33,719 nucleotides of DNA from assembly GCA_036523395.1 (NCBI GenBank), contig DATDEH010000032.1, positions 1-33,719 of the forward strand, read 5' to 3'. A program made the translations under genes and the position numbers. This stretch comes from Candidatus Limnocylindria bacterium. GTDB taxonomy: Bacteria; Chloroflexota; Limnocylindria; P2-11E. A model generated the notes under the pieces. That model did not search any database and was not told the origin of the DNA. It was given only the letters and a program-made list of their open reading frames with translations. The first letter of the stretch is position 1. Each line of letters starts with the position of its first letter. This document shows, one piece after another, positions 7,601 to 16,096 of the stretch.

Positions 7601-8023
7601 CTAGAGCTGCTGTAGCACGACGACAGGGATCTTCCGCGTCGTCTTCTTCTCGTAGTCGGCGAATGCCGGCATCTTCGCGGCATGCTGGTCGTAAAGCCGT
7701 CGACGCTCGGGTTCACCCGCCACCAAGGCTCGGGCGCGGAACTTCTCGGGGCCGATCTCGACGGTCACATCCGGATGCGTGCGCAGGTTGTGATACCAGG
7801 CGGGGTGCGCCGGAGCACCGCCCTTCGACGCGATGATCACCAAGCGGTCGCCGTCGCGCGAGTAGGCGAGCGGACTGGTGCGGTCGTCGCCGGTCTTCGC
7901 GCCCTTCGTCGTGAGGAGCAGAAGCGAGCGGCCGGCGAACGGCCCGCTCGTGATCTGACCCTGATGCGCGCGGAAGTCATCGATCACCCGCTCGTTGAAG
8001 CTCTTCGGGCGCGCGTCTGCCAT
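7601..8023 (-). CDS. Nitroreductase family deazaflavin-dependent oxidoreductase (DDN-like)
   Basis: This 140-residue protein matches the small split-barrel Ddn/AOR family, which uses F420 or a related flavin. Typical family segments are present: LLLLTTKGAKTG near the start of the barrel, PLAYSRDGDRLVIIASKGGAP, and HPAWYHNLRTHPDVTVEIG, followed by a C-terminal helix. The length is normal for single-domain members. ATG 8023 is chosen as start; GTG 8032 is three codons upstream. Whether it uses F420 depends on the organism making this cofactor, which the window does not show. It is a single gene with no obvious partner. Confidence 0.85.
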   Translation of the reverse strand: MADARPKSFNERVIDDFRAHQGQITSGPFAGRSLLLLTTKGAKTGDDRTSPLAYSRDGDRLVIIASKGGAPAHPAWYHNLRTHPDVTVEIGPEKFRARALVAGEPERRRLYDQHAAKMPAFADYEKKTTRKIPVVVLQQL

Positions 8024-8062
8024 CGCTGGCACAACGCGCTTGGGAGGGGGTGGAATTCCCGG

Positions 8063-9028
8063 TCAGTTGAGGTTCGCGCGGGGCGGCCGAGAGGCGAAGA
8101 CCTGGGCCGCGTCGGCGGCGTCGGCCACCCGATAGAAACGACCCTGGTTGTCGGCGACGATCCGCGTACGGCGACCGGAGTCCTCGAGCCGCGTCGGCTT
8201 CCATTCGTACTGCACGAGCGCCTCGATGAGGTAGTTCGGCTCACGGCGCGCGTCGAGGTCGGTCAGGAGATCGATCGGCGGCTCCTCCACGGTGAAGCCA
8301 TAGCCGCCGTCCGCGAGGAGAACGGGCACGCCGCTCACGCCGGTGACCTGACCGTCGCGGTCGACGATGCGCACGCGTGACGGTCGATGCAGCGTGACGC
8401 CGGTCTCAAGCTCGAGAGTCGCCTTGGTCCCATCCGTGTGCAGTGCCCAGCGGAACGGGACGTGACTGGGGTCCGGTCCGTCGAACAGAGCGTCCGGCGA
8501 CGACGGCGTCACCGGCTGCGGGGAGTGCGCGACCTGCTCGCGTAGCTCGAAGACCTGTCGTTCCAGCTTCTTGACGTACCGCTCCCGCTCCCGCGAACGC
8601 TCCATGAGGGCGTCGGCCGCGCCTTGCGCGCGCTCGGCGTCGCGCCTCAGCTTCACGACGTCGCTGACGGCCCATTCGAACTGTTTGATCACGCTTTGGA
8701 CGCGCGAGTCGGCGTCCTCCGCCAGCGAGGTCAGCTCCCGGACGTGGGCTGCGCCGCGGTTGCGGCGAGCGGCCTGGAAGCTGACCCACGCGCACGCGAT
8801 ACCGGCGAGGAGTCCGCTCACCGCGCCGATACCGAACCAGCGCTCGGCACCTGCGCCCATCGCGGTGATGACCACCGCGGCGGTCGCGACGACCGCCCAG
8901 GGAAGCAGATCGGTGCGCTGCTTGGCAGGGCTCGCGGGCCCTTCGCTCTTGGGGTGCGGCGCGTTGCACATGGAGCATTCGTCCGAACCAGCGGACGGAC
9001 GCTCGGTGCGCAACGCGATCAAGTTCAT
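8063..9028 (-). CDS. Hypothetical membrane protein with coiled coil and C-terminal soluble domain
   Basis: This is a 321-residue protein. The N-terminus has a CxxC pair (ECSMC, near 18-21) that might bind metal as a dimer. Two transmembrane helices follow (about 43-60 and 66-86). A long charged coiled coil at about 95-170 (RERERYVKKLERQVFELREQ) leads to a beta-rich domain from about 185 to the end. The C-terminal domain carries GVPVLLADGGYGFTVEEPP. I do not recognise it. It diverges from the DUF881 operon. The 108 bases between hold a GGGGG-CATCA-CCCCC inverted repeat near 9075-9090 but no certain promoter. Confidence 0.6.
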   Translation of the reverse strand: MNLIALRTERPSAGSDECSMCNAPHPKSEGPASPAKQRTDLLPWAVVATAAVVITAMGAGAERWFGIGAVSGLLAGIACAWVSFQAARRNRGAAHVRELTSLAEDADSRVQSVIKQFEWAVSDVVKLRRDAERAQGAADALMERSRERERYVKKLERQVFELREQVAHSPQPVTPSSPDALFDGPDPSHVPFRWALHTDGTKATLELETGVTLHRPSRVRIVDRDGQVTGVSGVPVLLADGGYGFTVEEPPIDLLTDLDARREPNYLIEALVQYEWKPTRLEDSGRRTRIVADNQGRFYRVADAADAAQVFASRPPRANLN

Positions 9029-9136
9029 CCCAACACCCCGTGATGAATCTGGCGGCAGGGCACGCTGGGGGCATCACCCCCGTGGGGGACCGGCGGTTCG
9101 GCCGGAACCCGCTGATAGGTGTGTGACACTTTTCAC

Positions 9137-9874
9137 GTGACGACACCGCCCGCCGCCGATCGCACCCGCCTCGCGCACTCGCTTGTGCTCCTCCTTCCAG
9201 CGGTGCTCTTTGGCCTGCTCGTCAGCGTGCAGTGGCGCACGCAGTCGGAGCGGAACGAGCTGACGGTCCGCTACAACACGCCGCTGCTCGACGCCGCGAA
9301 GACGCTGCAGAACGAGCAGAACGCCCTGAAGCTCCAGCTCGCCGACCTACGCGCCGAGCTCGACCAGATCCAGACGAGCGCATCGACGCAGAGCGGCGCC
9401 GCGAAGGACATACAGGCGCGAATCGACGATCTGAAGACGGTCGCTGGAATGAACGAGCGCCTCGGAGATGGCGTCGAGATCATCCTGGATGACGCGCGCG
9501 GCGCGGCAGCGGCCAAGGATGTAGAGAAGTCGATCTGTCACAACACCGATCTCACGGACATCGTCAATCAGGCGTGGCGCGGCGGCGCCGAGGCGATCGC
9601 CATCAACGACGAACGGATCGTGGGTTCGTCGAGCATCTACTGCGTCGGGTCCACGATCATGGTGAATGGCACGCTGATGTCGCCGCCGTTCAAGGTGCTT
9701 GTCATCGGACCGCAGAACGAGCTGCTCGCAACGTACGACGACCCAACGCAGCTCCGGGACATCAAGCAGCGGCGCGACATCTACGGGCTCGGCTTCCGCG
9801 TAAGCCGCGCGACCGGGCTGCACATCCCGCCGTACCGCGGCGCGCTCAACGTGCGGTTTGCGACGCCGCGATGA
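9137..9874 (+). CDS. DUF881 family membrane-anchored protein (first copy)
   Basis: This is a bitopic protein of 245 residues from GTG 9137. It has an N-terminal transmembrane helix (about 14-32), a coiled coil (about 45-100, LQNEQNALKLQLADLRAEL), and then the DUF881 domain with AGMNERLGDGVEIILDD, WRGGAEAIAINDERIV and the strand-loop VNGTLMSPPFKVLVIGP. In Firmicutes and Actinobacteria such proteins (YlxW/YlxX-like) lie near division genes, but their function is not settled. No division gene is visible here. GTG 9119 is an alternative start. The stop overlaps the next gene as ATGA, so the two paralogues are co-translated. Confidence 0.82.
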   Translation: MTTPPAADRTRLAHSLVLLLPAVLFGLLVSVQWRTQSERNELTVRYNTPLLDAAKTLQNEQNALKLQLADLRAELDQIQTSASTQSGAAKDIQARIDDLKTVAGMNERLGDGVEIILDDARGAAAAKDVEKSICHNTDLTDIVNQAWRGGAEAIAINDERIVGSSSIYCVGSTIMVNGTLMSPPFKVLVIGPQNELLATYDDPTQLRDIKQRRDIYGLGFRVSRATGLHIPPYRGALNVRFATPR

Positions 9875-10527
9875 GGTCGAACGCCGGCGTCATCTCCGTC
9901 ACCGTCGTTGCCCTGTTCCTCGGCGTGCTCGCGGTCACGCAGATCGCCGCGCAGGATGTGTACTCGCGCAGCCTGCAACTCGAGACGCCCTCATCACTCA
10001 CGACGCTCATCGCGAACCTCTCCGAGCGCAACAACGCGATCAAGGACGAGATCCTCGATCTGCGCCATCGCACGGATACGGCGCGCGAAGCGATCGCGAG
10101 CGGAAAGGGATCGCTCACGGAGGCCGAGCGCCAGCTCAGCCAGCTCCGCGTGTTCGCGGGGATGAGCGCCGCGAGCGGGGCCGGGATCACGGTCCGTGTC
10201 GAAGGCACGTTCGACGAGCGGGCGCTGTCGGATCTCGTGAACGAGCTGCGGAACGCGGGCGCCGAAGCGATCGCCGTCAACACCGTTCGGGTCGGACCGC
10301 GAAGCTGGTTCGGCGCGACAGCGGATCGGGCGCTCACCGTCGACTCTGTCGCGATCCGCGGTCCGTGGCGGGTGCGCGCGATCGGGTCGCCTGAGGTGAT
10401 GTACGTCGCGATGACGCGGACCGGCGGCATCATCGGCCAGTTCGAGCTCATCTACAAGGGAACGCGGTTCGACGTCAGCAAGGAGTCGGCGCTCGACCTG
10501 CCGGCGCTTGCGACACCGCATCGATAA
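9871..10527 (+). CDS. DUF881 family membrane-anchored protein (second copy)
   Basis: This 218-residue paralogue of the preceding gene has the same layout: N-terminal helix (about 6-24), coiled coil (about 40-95, LSERNNAIKDEILDLRHRT) and DUF881 domain (AGMSAASGAGITVRVEG, ELRNAGAEAIAVNTVRV). The pair probably forms a heteromeric complex facing outside the membrane through the coiled coils. It starts at ATG 9871, overlapping the upstream stop. The next gene, DUF951, follows after 23 bases but has its own -10 box. Confidence 0.82.
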   Translation: MRSNAGVISVTVVALFLGVLAVTQIAAQDVYSRSLQLETPSSLTTLIANLSERNNAIKDEILDLRHRTDTAREAIASGKGSLTEAERQLSQLRVFAGMSAASGAGITVRVEGTFDERALSDLVNELRNAGAEAIAVNTVRVGPRSWFGATADRALTVDSVAIRGPWRVRAIGSPEVMYVAMTRTGGIIGQFELIYKGTRFDVSKESALDLPALATPHR

Positions 10528-10537
10528 CTTCCGCGGC

Positions 10538-10543
10538 TAGACT
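10538..10543 (+). promoter_or_regulatory. -10 box for a probable leaderless DUF951 gene
   Basis: TAGACT lies seven bases before ATG 10551, in the 23-base gap after the second DUF881 gene. There is no ribosome-binding site, which suits a leaderless transcript. The same hexamer precedes nuoB. Confidence 0.45.
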
Positions 10544-10550
10544 CGCGCGA

Positions 10551-10793
10551 ATGACCGAGATGCGCGTCGTGCCCGCGAGGTCAAAGGGACCGCTTCCGTT
10601 GTATCTCGACGACGTCGTCACCCTGCGCAAGCCGCATCCCTGTGGCGGCGACACCTGGCGCATCGTCCGCCTCGGTGCCGACATCGGCCTGCGCTGCACG
10701 ACCTGCGAGCACCGCGTGCTCGTGCCCCGCTCGTCGGTGGAGCGCGACATCAAGCGGTTCGTTTCGCGCGGGCCACTGGCCCCGACGGACTAA
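10551..10793 (+). CDS. DUF951 family protein
   Basis: This 80-residue protein has the family hallmarks: a hydrophobic strand (LDDVVTLRKPHPCGGDTWRI), then GADIGLRCTTCEHRVLVPRS. The Cys residues in HPCGG and CTTC could bind zinc. DUF951 proteins are short and common in Firmicutes and Chloroflexota, often next to replication or translation genes (for example ychF or S6/ssb), but the function is unknown. Length and motif order are normal. Confidence 0.88.
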   Translation: MTEMRVVPARSKGPLPLYLDDVVTLRKPHPCGGDTWRIVRLGADIGLRCTTCEHRVLVPRSSVERDIKRFVSRGPLAPTD

Positions 10794-10802
10794 GCCCGAC
10801 CA

Positions 10803-12107
10803 TTGGCCGAGGTCCAGGAGGCCGTTCATGTCGGCCTCCTCCGCAATCGCGCATTCCTCGCCGTCTGGGCGGCGCAGATCCTGTCGCAGACGGCCGCGAA
10901 CGCGGTCACCTCCGCGCTGATCATCCTCGTCGCGGAGCTCACGCATTCGAATAGCTCATCGTCGTTCCTGATCCTTCTCGCGATCATTCCCGCGGTGCTG
11001 TTCGGGATCGGTGCGGGCGTGCTCGTGGACCGCACCGACCGGAGGTTCGTCCTGGTCTTGACGAACGCGCTTCGCGGGGTCGCGGTGCTGCCGCTGCTCT
11101 TTGCCGGGACCAGCTTGACCACCGCGTACATCGTGAACTTCCTCGTTGCGGCGGTGACGATCTTCTTCGTGCCCGCCGAGTCGGCGACGATACCCGGGAT
11201 CGTGCGCAGGCGCGATCTCCTGGTCGCGAACTCGCTCTTCACGTTCACGTTCAACGGCTCGTTCCTGCTCGGGTTCGTCATCCTCGCGCCGATCGCGGTG
11301 AGCCTCTATGGATTCGACTTCCTGTGGAGCGTGATCGCGGCGATGTTCGGCATCTCATCGCTCCTGTGCGCGATGCTGCCGCCGTCACCGCCGCCGCAAA
11401 AGGCCGCGCACCTCATCAGCGCGGAATTGGCCGAGCGCGCTTTCACCGAGACGCGCCAGGGGATCTCGGAGGCGTTCCATTACCTGCGCGCGACGCCCCT
11501 CGTCACGTGGGCCATGGTCTACATCGCGCTCACGTACACGCTGATCGCGGTGGCTGGCGCGCTCGGGCCGGGCTTCGTGCGCGAGGTACTGAAGCTCGGC
11601 GAGCGGAACGTGGTGGTGCTCGTGGCGCCGGCCGGGATCGGGGTGGTCCTTGGACTTGGTCTGCTGAACATCGTCGGTAGCCGCATCAGCCGTGCGAACG
11701 CCATCGGCACCGGCCTGCTGGTCGTCGGCCTGGCCCTTCTCGCCCTCGCCGCGGCGCGACCGTTCGCCGACGTGTTCACCTCACGTCTGGGCGGCGTGCT
11801 CGGTGAGGCGCTACCGCTGTTCATCGGCATGATCAGCGTGACCGCACTCTTCTTCGGCCTGGCGTACGCGTTCATCACCGTGCCGGCGATGACCTTGCTC
11901 CAGGAACAGCTCCGCGACGACATCCGCGGCCGCGTCTTCGGCGTGCTCAACGTCCTCGTCTCGATCTTCAGTCTCTTGCCGCTCATCTTCGTCGGCCCGA
12001 TCGCCGACGTGTGGGGCGTCGCTCCGGTCTTCGTACTCGCTGCGGTCATCGTGTTCGGTGTGTGGCTTGGAGGTCGTACGGTCCGGCTAAAATCAAGTCT
12101 CAAGTGA
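10803..12107 (+). CDS. Major facilitator superfamily exporter
   Basis: This 434-residue protein has about 12 membrane helices. The loop between helices 2 and 3 carries GVLVDRTDRRFVLVLTNALRG, the MFS motif A region typical of drug and siderophore exporters. A proton-driven efflux role is likely, but the substrate is unknown. The start is TTG 10803; no ATG or GTG lies in frame nearby and no ribosome-binding site is visible. A 9-base-pair hairpin occupies codons 5-13. The stop overlaps the GTG of the ABC exporter gene (GTGA), so the two efflux systems may be linked. Confidence 0.83.
   Translation: MAEVQEAVHVGLLRNRAFLAVWAAQILSQTAANAVTSALIILVAELTHSNSSSSFLILLAIIPAVLFGIGAGVLVDRTDRRFVLVLTNALRGVAVLPLLFAGTSLTTAYIVNFLVAAVTIFFVPAESATIPGIVRRRDLLVANSLFTFTFNGSFLLGFVILAPIAVSLYGFDFLWSVIAAMFGISSLLCAMLPPSPPPQKAAHLISAELAERAFTETRQGISEAFHYLRATPLVTWAMVYIALTYTLIAVAGALGPGFVREVLKLGERNVVVLVAPAGIGVVLGLGLLNIVGSRISRANAIGTGLLVVGLALLALAAARPFADVFTSRLGGVLGEALPLFIGMISVTALFFGLAYAFITVPAMTLLQEQLRDDIRGRVFGVLNVLVSIFSLLPLIFVGPIADVWGVAPVFVLAAVIVFGVWLGGRTVRLKSSLK
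10816..10840 (+). promoter_or_regulatory. Hairpin in the first codons of the MFS gene
   Basis: AGGAGGCCG (10816-10824) pairs perfectly with CGGCCTCCT (10832-10840) around the loop TTCATGT. The left arm contains an AGGAGG sequence and the loop an out-of-frame ATG, so both would be hidden in the folded RNA. Confidence 0.4.
12067..12093 (+). promoter_or_regulatory. Possible internal promoter for the ABC exporter pair
   Basis: TTGGAG (12067-12072) and TAAAAT (12088-12093, five of six matches) are separated by 15 bases, at the 3' end of the MFS gene. The start codon GTG 12104 is ten bases after the -10 box, so the leader would be very short. Confidence 0.4.
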
Positions 12108-13942
12108 CGTCCCCGCGCGCCACCTTCCTGCACTACCTCGGACAACACAAGCTCCGTATCGCCATAGGCGTCGCGATCGTCGGTGTCGCCTCGTTCGTCG
12201 CGGTGCTCGCGCCGCTGCTCATCGGCCGGATCGTTGACGCCCTCACGCAGGGAGACGACCTGGAGCTCGTGGTGCGTCTCGCCGCGCTCATGGTCGTCCT
12301 GTCGGCGATCGAGAGCACGCTCCGAGGCTTTGGACGCTGGCGGATCCTCGATGCCTCGCGGCGCATCGAGTACCGGATGCGCAACGACCTGCTCGCGCAC
12401 CTCCAGACCATGCATCTCGCGTACTTCCAGCACCAACGGATCGGCGACCTCATGGCGCGCCTTACGAACGACCTTCAGGCCGTCCGCCAGATGGTGGGCT
12501 TCGGGATCCTGATGCTCACCAACACGCTGCTCACGCTGGTGTTCACGTTCGTCTCGATGTTCGGCGTCGACACGAAGCTCGCGCTCGTCGCGCTCGTCCT
12601 GACTCCGTTCTCCTCGTACACGTTCTGGACGGTGGGGCGCCGCGTGAACAAGCGCTTCGAGCAGCTGCAGGCCCAGTTCGGGGATCTCTCGGCGAAGGCG
12701 CAGGAGAACTTCTCCGGCATCCGCGTGGTGAAGGCGTTCTCGCAGGAGGAGCCGGAGATCCGCTCGTTCGCGGTCGTGAACCGGGATTACCTCGACAAGG
12801 CCGTGGCGCTCGCAAAGGTGAACGGCCTGCTCTGGCCGATGATGAACTTCATCCTGGGCGGCGCGGTCCTGGCGATCCTGTACATCGGCGGCCAGGACGC
12901 GATCGAGCACCGCCTCACGATCGGTCAGCTCGTGCAGTTCCTCGCGTACCTACAGCTCATCTCCTGGCCGATGATCGCCTTGGGCGAGGTCGTCAACCTG
13001 ATCCAGCAGGGCTGGGCATCGCTGCGGCGACTGCAAGCCGTCTACGACGCGCGCGCGTCGGTGACGGACCCCGTCGATCCGGTCGACATCCCGATCAAGG
13101 GCGCGGTCGAGATGCGTGGCATCTCGTTCGCCTACGGGCAGACGATCGTGCTGCGCGACATCTCCTTCTCGGTACCGGCCGGCGGTTCGCTCGCCATCGT
13201 GGGCCCGACCGGATCCGGAAAGAGCACGCTCGTGAACCTCTTGCCCCGCCTCTTCGACGCGCAGCAGGGCGAGATCCTCATCGACGGCATCGACGTGAAG
13301 CGTTATCCGCTCGCCGCGCTGCGGCGCGCCGTCGGCTATGTCCCGCAGGAGACGTTCCTCTTCTCCGTCCCGCTCCGCGAGAACGTCGGCTTCGGGACGG
13401 ACCGTCCGCTCACACCAGCCGAGCTCGAGTGGGCCGGCGAGATCTCGCAGCTCGGGAAGGACGTGGCGGACTTCCCGGCCCAGTACGACACGATGATCGG
13501 CGAGCGCGGGGTGACGCTGTCCGGCGGTCAGAAGCAGCGCACCGCGATCGCGCGCGCCGTCGCGAAGGACCCGCGCATCCTCATCCTGGACGACGCCCTC
13601 TCCGCCGTGGACACCTACACCGAGGCGGAGATCCTCAAGCGGCTGCGCGGCGTCATGCGCGAGCGCACCAGCATCGTCGTCGCGCACCGCATCTCGACGG
13701 TGAAGGATGCCGACGAGATCCTCGTGCTGGACGAGGGCCGCATCGCCGAGCGCGGCACGCACCACAAGCTGCTCGAGCTCGGTCGGCTGTACGCGAGCAT
13801 GTATCGCCGCCAGCTGCTCGAGGAAGAGCTGGAGGTCGATGAGGAGCAGCAGGAGCACGAGAAGCGGGTCCGCGCGTCCGCCGACGACGGCAGCCGTTTC
13901 CAGCGACCGCGCGCACCGATAGACGAGCTGGGGCAGGACTGA
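12104..13942 (+). CDS. ABC exporter half-transporter with degenerate ATPase site
   Basis: This 612-residue half-transporter has six membrane helices in about residues 1-320, followed by a nucleotide-binding domain with Walker A GPTGSGKST (about 367), signature LSGGQKQR (about 472) and Walker B ILILDDALSAVD (about 494). The residue after the Walker B aspartate is Asp, not the catalytic Glu. This is the mark of the degenerate-site subunit of heterodimeric exporters such as TM287/288 and BmrCD. GTG 12104 overlaps the MFS stop. An upstream extension of the open frame lies inside the MFS gene and is rejected. The next gene is the partner subunit. Confidence 0.9.
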   Translation: MTSPRATFLHYLGQHKLRIAIGVAIVGVASFVAVLAPLLIGRIVDALTQGDDLELVVRLAALMVVLSAIESTLRGFGRWRILDASRRIEYRMRNDLLAHLQTMHLAYFQHQRIGDLMARLTNDLQAVRQMVGFGILMLTNTLLTLVFTFVSMFGVDTKLALVALVLTPFSSYTFWTVGRRVNKRFEQLQAQFGDLSAKAQENFSGIRVVKAFSQEEPEIRSFAVVNRDYLDKAVALAKVNGLLWPMMNFILGGAVLAILYIGGQDAIEHRLTIGQLVQFLAYLQLISWPMIALGEVVNLIQQGWASLRRLQAVYDARASVTDPVDPVDIPIKGAVEMRGISFAYGQTIVLRDISFSVPAGGSLAIVGPTGSGKSTLVNLLPRLFDAQQGEILIDGIDVKRYPLAALRRAVGYVPQETFLFSVPLRENVGFGTDRPLTPAELEWAGEISQLGKDVADFPAQYDTMIGERGVTLSGGQKQRTAIARAVAKDPRILILDDALSAVDTYTEAEILKRLRGVMRERTSIVVAHRISTVKDADEILVLDEGRIAERGTHHKLLELGRLYASMYRRQLLEEELEVDEEQQEHEKRVRASADDGSRFQRPRAPIDELGQD

Positions 13943-13943
13943 G

Positions 13944-15809
13944 ATGGCGGCACACGGCGGCGGCGGCGGCGGGCACGGCGGCGGCGGATTCGTCCATGAG
14001 GACGAGATCCTCGGGAAGGCGTACGACGCGCGCCTGACGCAGCGTCTGGTCGGCTATCTCGCCCCGTACAAGATCTGGGTGATCGTCTCGCTGGTCCTGC
14101 TCCTCGCGATGTCGCTGGCGCAGATCGCGCCGCCGATCATCGCCAAGTTCATCGTCGACCAGGCCATCATCCCCGCCGTGAGCGGCGAGCTCGGCCGCGA
14201 CGAGGCCTTCGGACGGCTCGCGCTCCTCGGTGTCCTCTACCTACTCGTGCTCGCGGCTGGGGCCGCGCTGCGCTTCGGTCAGACGCTGCTGACGACGTGG
14301 GTCGGGCAGCGCGCGATGTACGACCTTCGCCTCGAGCTGTTCCGCCACCTGCAGTTCCTGTCTCTGGGCTTCTTCGACCGCAACCCCGTGGGCCGCCTGA
14401 TGACGCGCATCACGAACGACATCGACGCGCTCACCGACATGGTCACCCGCGGCGTGGTCTCGATCTTCGGCGATGTCGCCATGCTCGTGCTCATCTCGAT
14501 CGCGATGCTGTTGCTCGACTGGCGACTCGCCCTCATCACGTTCGTGTCGCTGCCGATCCTCACCGCCATCACGGCGTACTTCCGCGGCATGATGCGCGAG
14601 TCGTTCCGCTCGATCCGTATCCGTCTCGCCCGCGTCAACGTCTATCTCAACGAGACGCTCTCGGGGATGGCGATCGTTCAGCTCTTCACGAGAGAGAAGC
14701 AGACGTTCGATCAGTTCGACGTCCTGAACCGGGACCTGCTGACTGCGAACCAGGGGCAGGTCCGCGCCATGAGCGTCTTCCAGCCGACGGTGAACTTCAC
14801 GCGCGCGGCGACGACCGCGGCGCTCTTCGTCGTCGGCGCGTACTGGATCGGGCGGAGCGAGCTCAGCCTCGGGACGTTGGTGGCGTTCTGGCAGCTGCTC
14901 AACCAGTTCTTCCAGCCGATCCTCGATCTGTCGGAGAAGTACAACATCATGCAGGCGGCGATGGCCTCGTCGGAGCGCGTGTTCAGCATGCTGGACACGA
15001 AGCCGACGATCGTCGATCCAGCGAGCCCGGTCGAGCTACCACACGTGCGCGGCGAGATCCGCTTCGACAACGTTTCCTTCGCCTACAACGAGGGCGAGTG
15101 GGTGCTGCGAGAAGTGGACCTGACCATCAGCGCGGGTGAGAGCGTCGCGATCGTCGGCGCGACGGGGGCGGGGAAGACCTCGATCATCAGCCTGATCTCG
15201 CGCTTCTACGACGTGCAGAAGGGTCGCATCCTGCTGGACGGCGTCGACCTGCGCGACATGCGCCAGGCCGATGTCCGGCGGCACGTCGGCGTCGTCCTCC
15301 AGGACCCGTTCATCTTCGCCGGCACGATCGCGTCCAACATCCGCCTGAACGAGTCGTCGATCGGCGACGAGCAGGTGCGCGCCGCCGCGCGGTTCGTGAA
15401 CGCCGACAAGTTCATCGACCGTCTTCCCGACGGTTATGCGACGGTCGTGACCGAGCGTGGCTCGACGCTCTCCGTCGGCCAGAAGCAGCTTCTTGCGTTC
15501 GCGCGTGCCATCGCATTCAACCCGGAGATCATGCTCGTGCTCGACGAGGCGACGTCGTCGGTGGACACCGAGACCGAGCACCTCATCCAGGACGCCCTGA
15601 AGAAGCTGATGCAGGGCCGGACCTCGATCATCATCGCCCACCGTCTCTCGACCATCCAGAACGTCGACCGCATCATCGTGCTGCACAAGGGACGCGTGGT
15701 GGAGATGGGCACGCACCGCGATCTCCTCGCGCAGCGTGGCGTCTACCACCGGCTGTACGAGCTTCAATACCGCGCGCACGAGACAGACTCGTCGGTGAGG
15801 ACGGCCTAG
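13944..15809 (+). CDS. ABC exporter half-transporter with consensus catalytic glutamate
   Basis: This is the 621-residue partner of the preceding gene, one base after its stop. The N-terminus is a Gly/His-rich stretch (residues 4-15) that might bind metal. Six membrane helices follow (about 35-325), then the ATPase domain: Walker A GATGAGKTS (about 408), signature LSVGQKQ (about 509) and Walker B LVLDEATSSVD with catalytic Glu (about 535). The altered signature (LSVGQ) faces the degenerate site of the partner, as known for heterodimeric multidrug or lipid exporters. The transported compound is unknown. Confidence 0.92.
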   Translation: MAAHGGGGGGHGGGGFVHEDEILGKAYDARLTQRLVGYLAPYKIWVIVSLVLLLAMSLAQIAPPIIAKFIVDQAIIPAVSGELGRDEAFGRLALLGVLYLLVLAAGAALRFGQTLLTTWVGQRAMYDLRLELFRHLQFLSLGFFDRNPVGRLMTRITNDIDALTDMVTRGVVSIFGDVAMLVLISIAMLLLDWRLALITFVSLPILTAITAYFRGMMRESFRSIRIRLARVNVYLNETLSGMAIVQLFTREKQTFDQFDVLNRDLLTANQGQVRAMSVFQPTVNFTRAATTAALFVVGAYWIGRSELSLGTLVAFWQLLNQFFQPILDLSEKYNIMQAAMASSERVFSMLDTKPTIVDPASPVELPHVRGEIRFDNVSFAYNEGEWVLREVDLTISAGESVAIVGATGAGKTSIISLISRFYDVQKGRILLDGVDLRDMRQADVRRHVGVVLQDPFIFAGTIASNIRLNESSIGDEQVRAAARFVNADKFIDRLPDGYATVVTERGSTLSVGQKQLLAFARAIAFNPEIMLVLDEATSSVDTETEHLIQDALKKLMQGRTSIIIAHRLSTIQNVDRIIVLHKGRVVEMGTHRDLLAQRGVYHRLYELQYRAHETDSSVRTA

Positions 15810-15811
15810 TT

Positions 15812-16012
15812 CTGCGGGCCTGGCTGGAACCCGAGCCGGCGATCCGTCTCGACGGGTCCACCTGCGAGATCTCCGCTGCCTTTGAAGGCGGCGCCGAGAT
15901 CACAGTCGTCAAGCTTTCGGGACACGCTGAGCGGGCGAACATTCAAGGGCTGCTGACTGAGTTGCAGGGTCTCGCGCAGCAGCGCGGGCTGATGCCGTCA
16001 CCTGGCTTGTGA
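15812..16012 (+). CDS. Small hypothetical protein, probable CTG start
   Basis: A 66-residue frame opens three bases after the ABC exporter stop and ends at TGA 16010-16012. The translation looks like a real small protein: RLDGSTCEISAAFEGGAEIT, then TVVKLSGHAERANIQGLL, ending in a short helix. No ATG, GTG or TTG is available before this block. CTG 15812 is the best start, with GGTGAGG 11 bases upstream, and coupling to the exporter stop may help. It has one Cys, no membrane helix, and is unrecognised. The opposite strand offers no better gene. Confidence 0.4.
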   Translation: MRAWLEPEPAIRLDGSTCEISAAFEGGAEITVVKLSGHAERANIQGLLTELQGLAQQRGLMPSPGL

Positions 16013-16041
16013 GAGCCCCAGCCGCTCTGTAGCAGGCCGCG

Positions 16042-16085
16042 GCCGTTCGAAAGACGGCTTGGGCGGGGACCCGAAGGCCCCCGCC
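16042..16085. terminator. Hairpin cluster between convergent genes
   Basis: Two inverted repeats are adjacent: GCCGT/ACGGC (16042-16046 and 16054-16058), and GGCGGGG/CCCCGCC (16062-16068 and 16079-16085). They lie between the plus-strand small ORF and the minus-strand GlsB-like gene and could end transcription from both sides. No long T-run is present. Confidence 0.4.
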
Positions 16086-16096
16086 GAGCCGGACAC

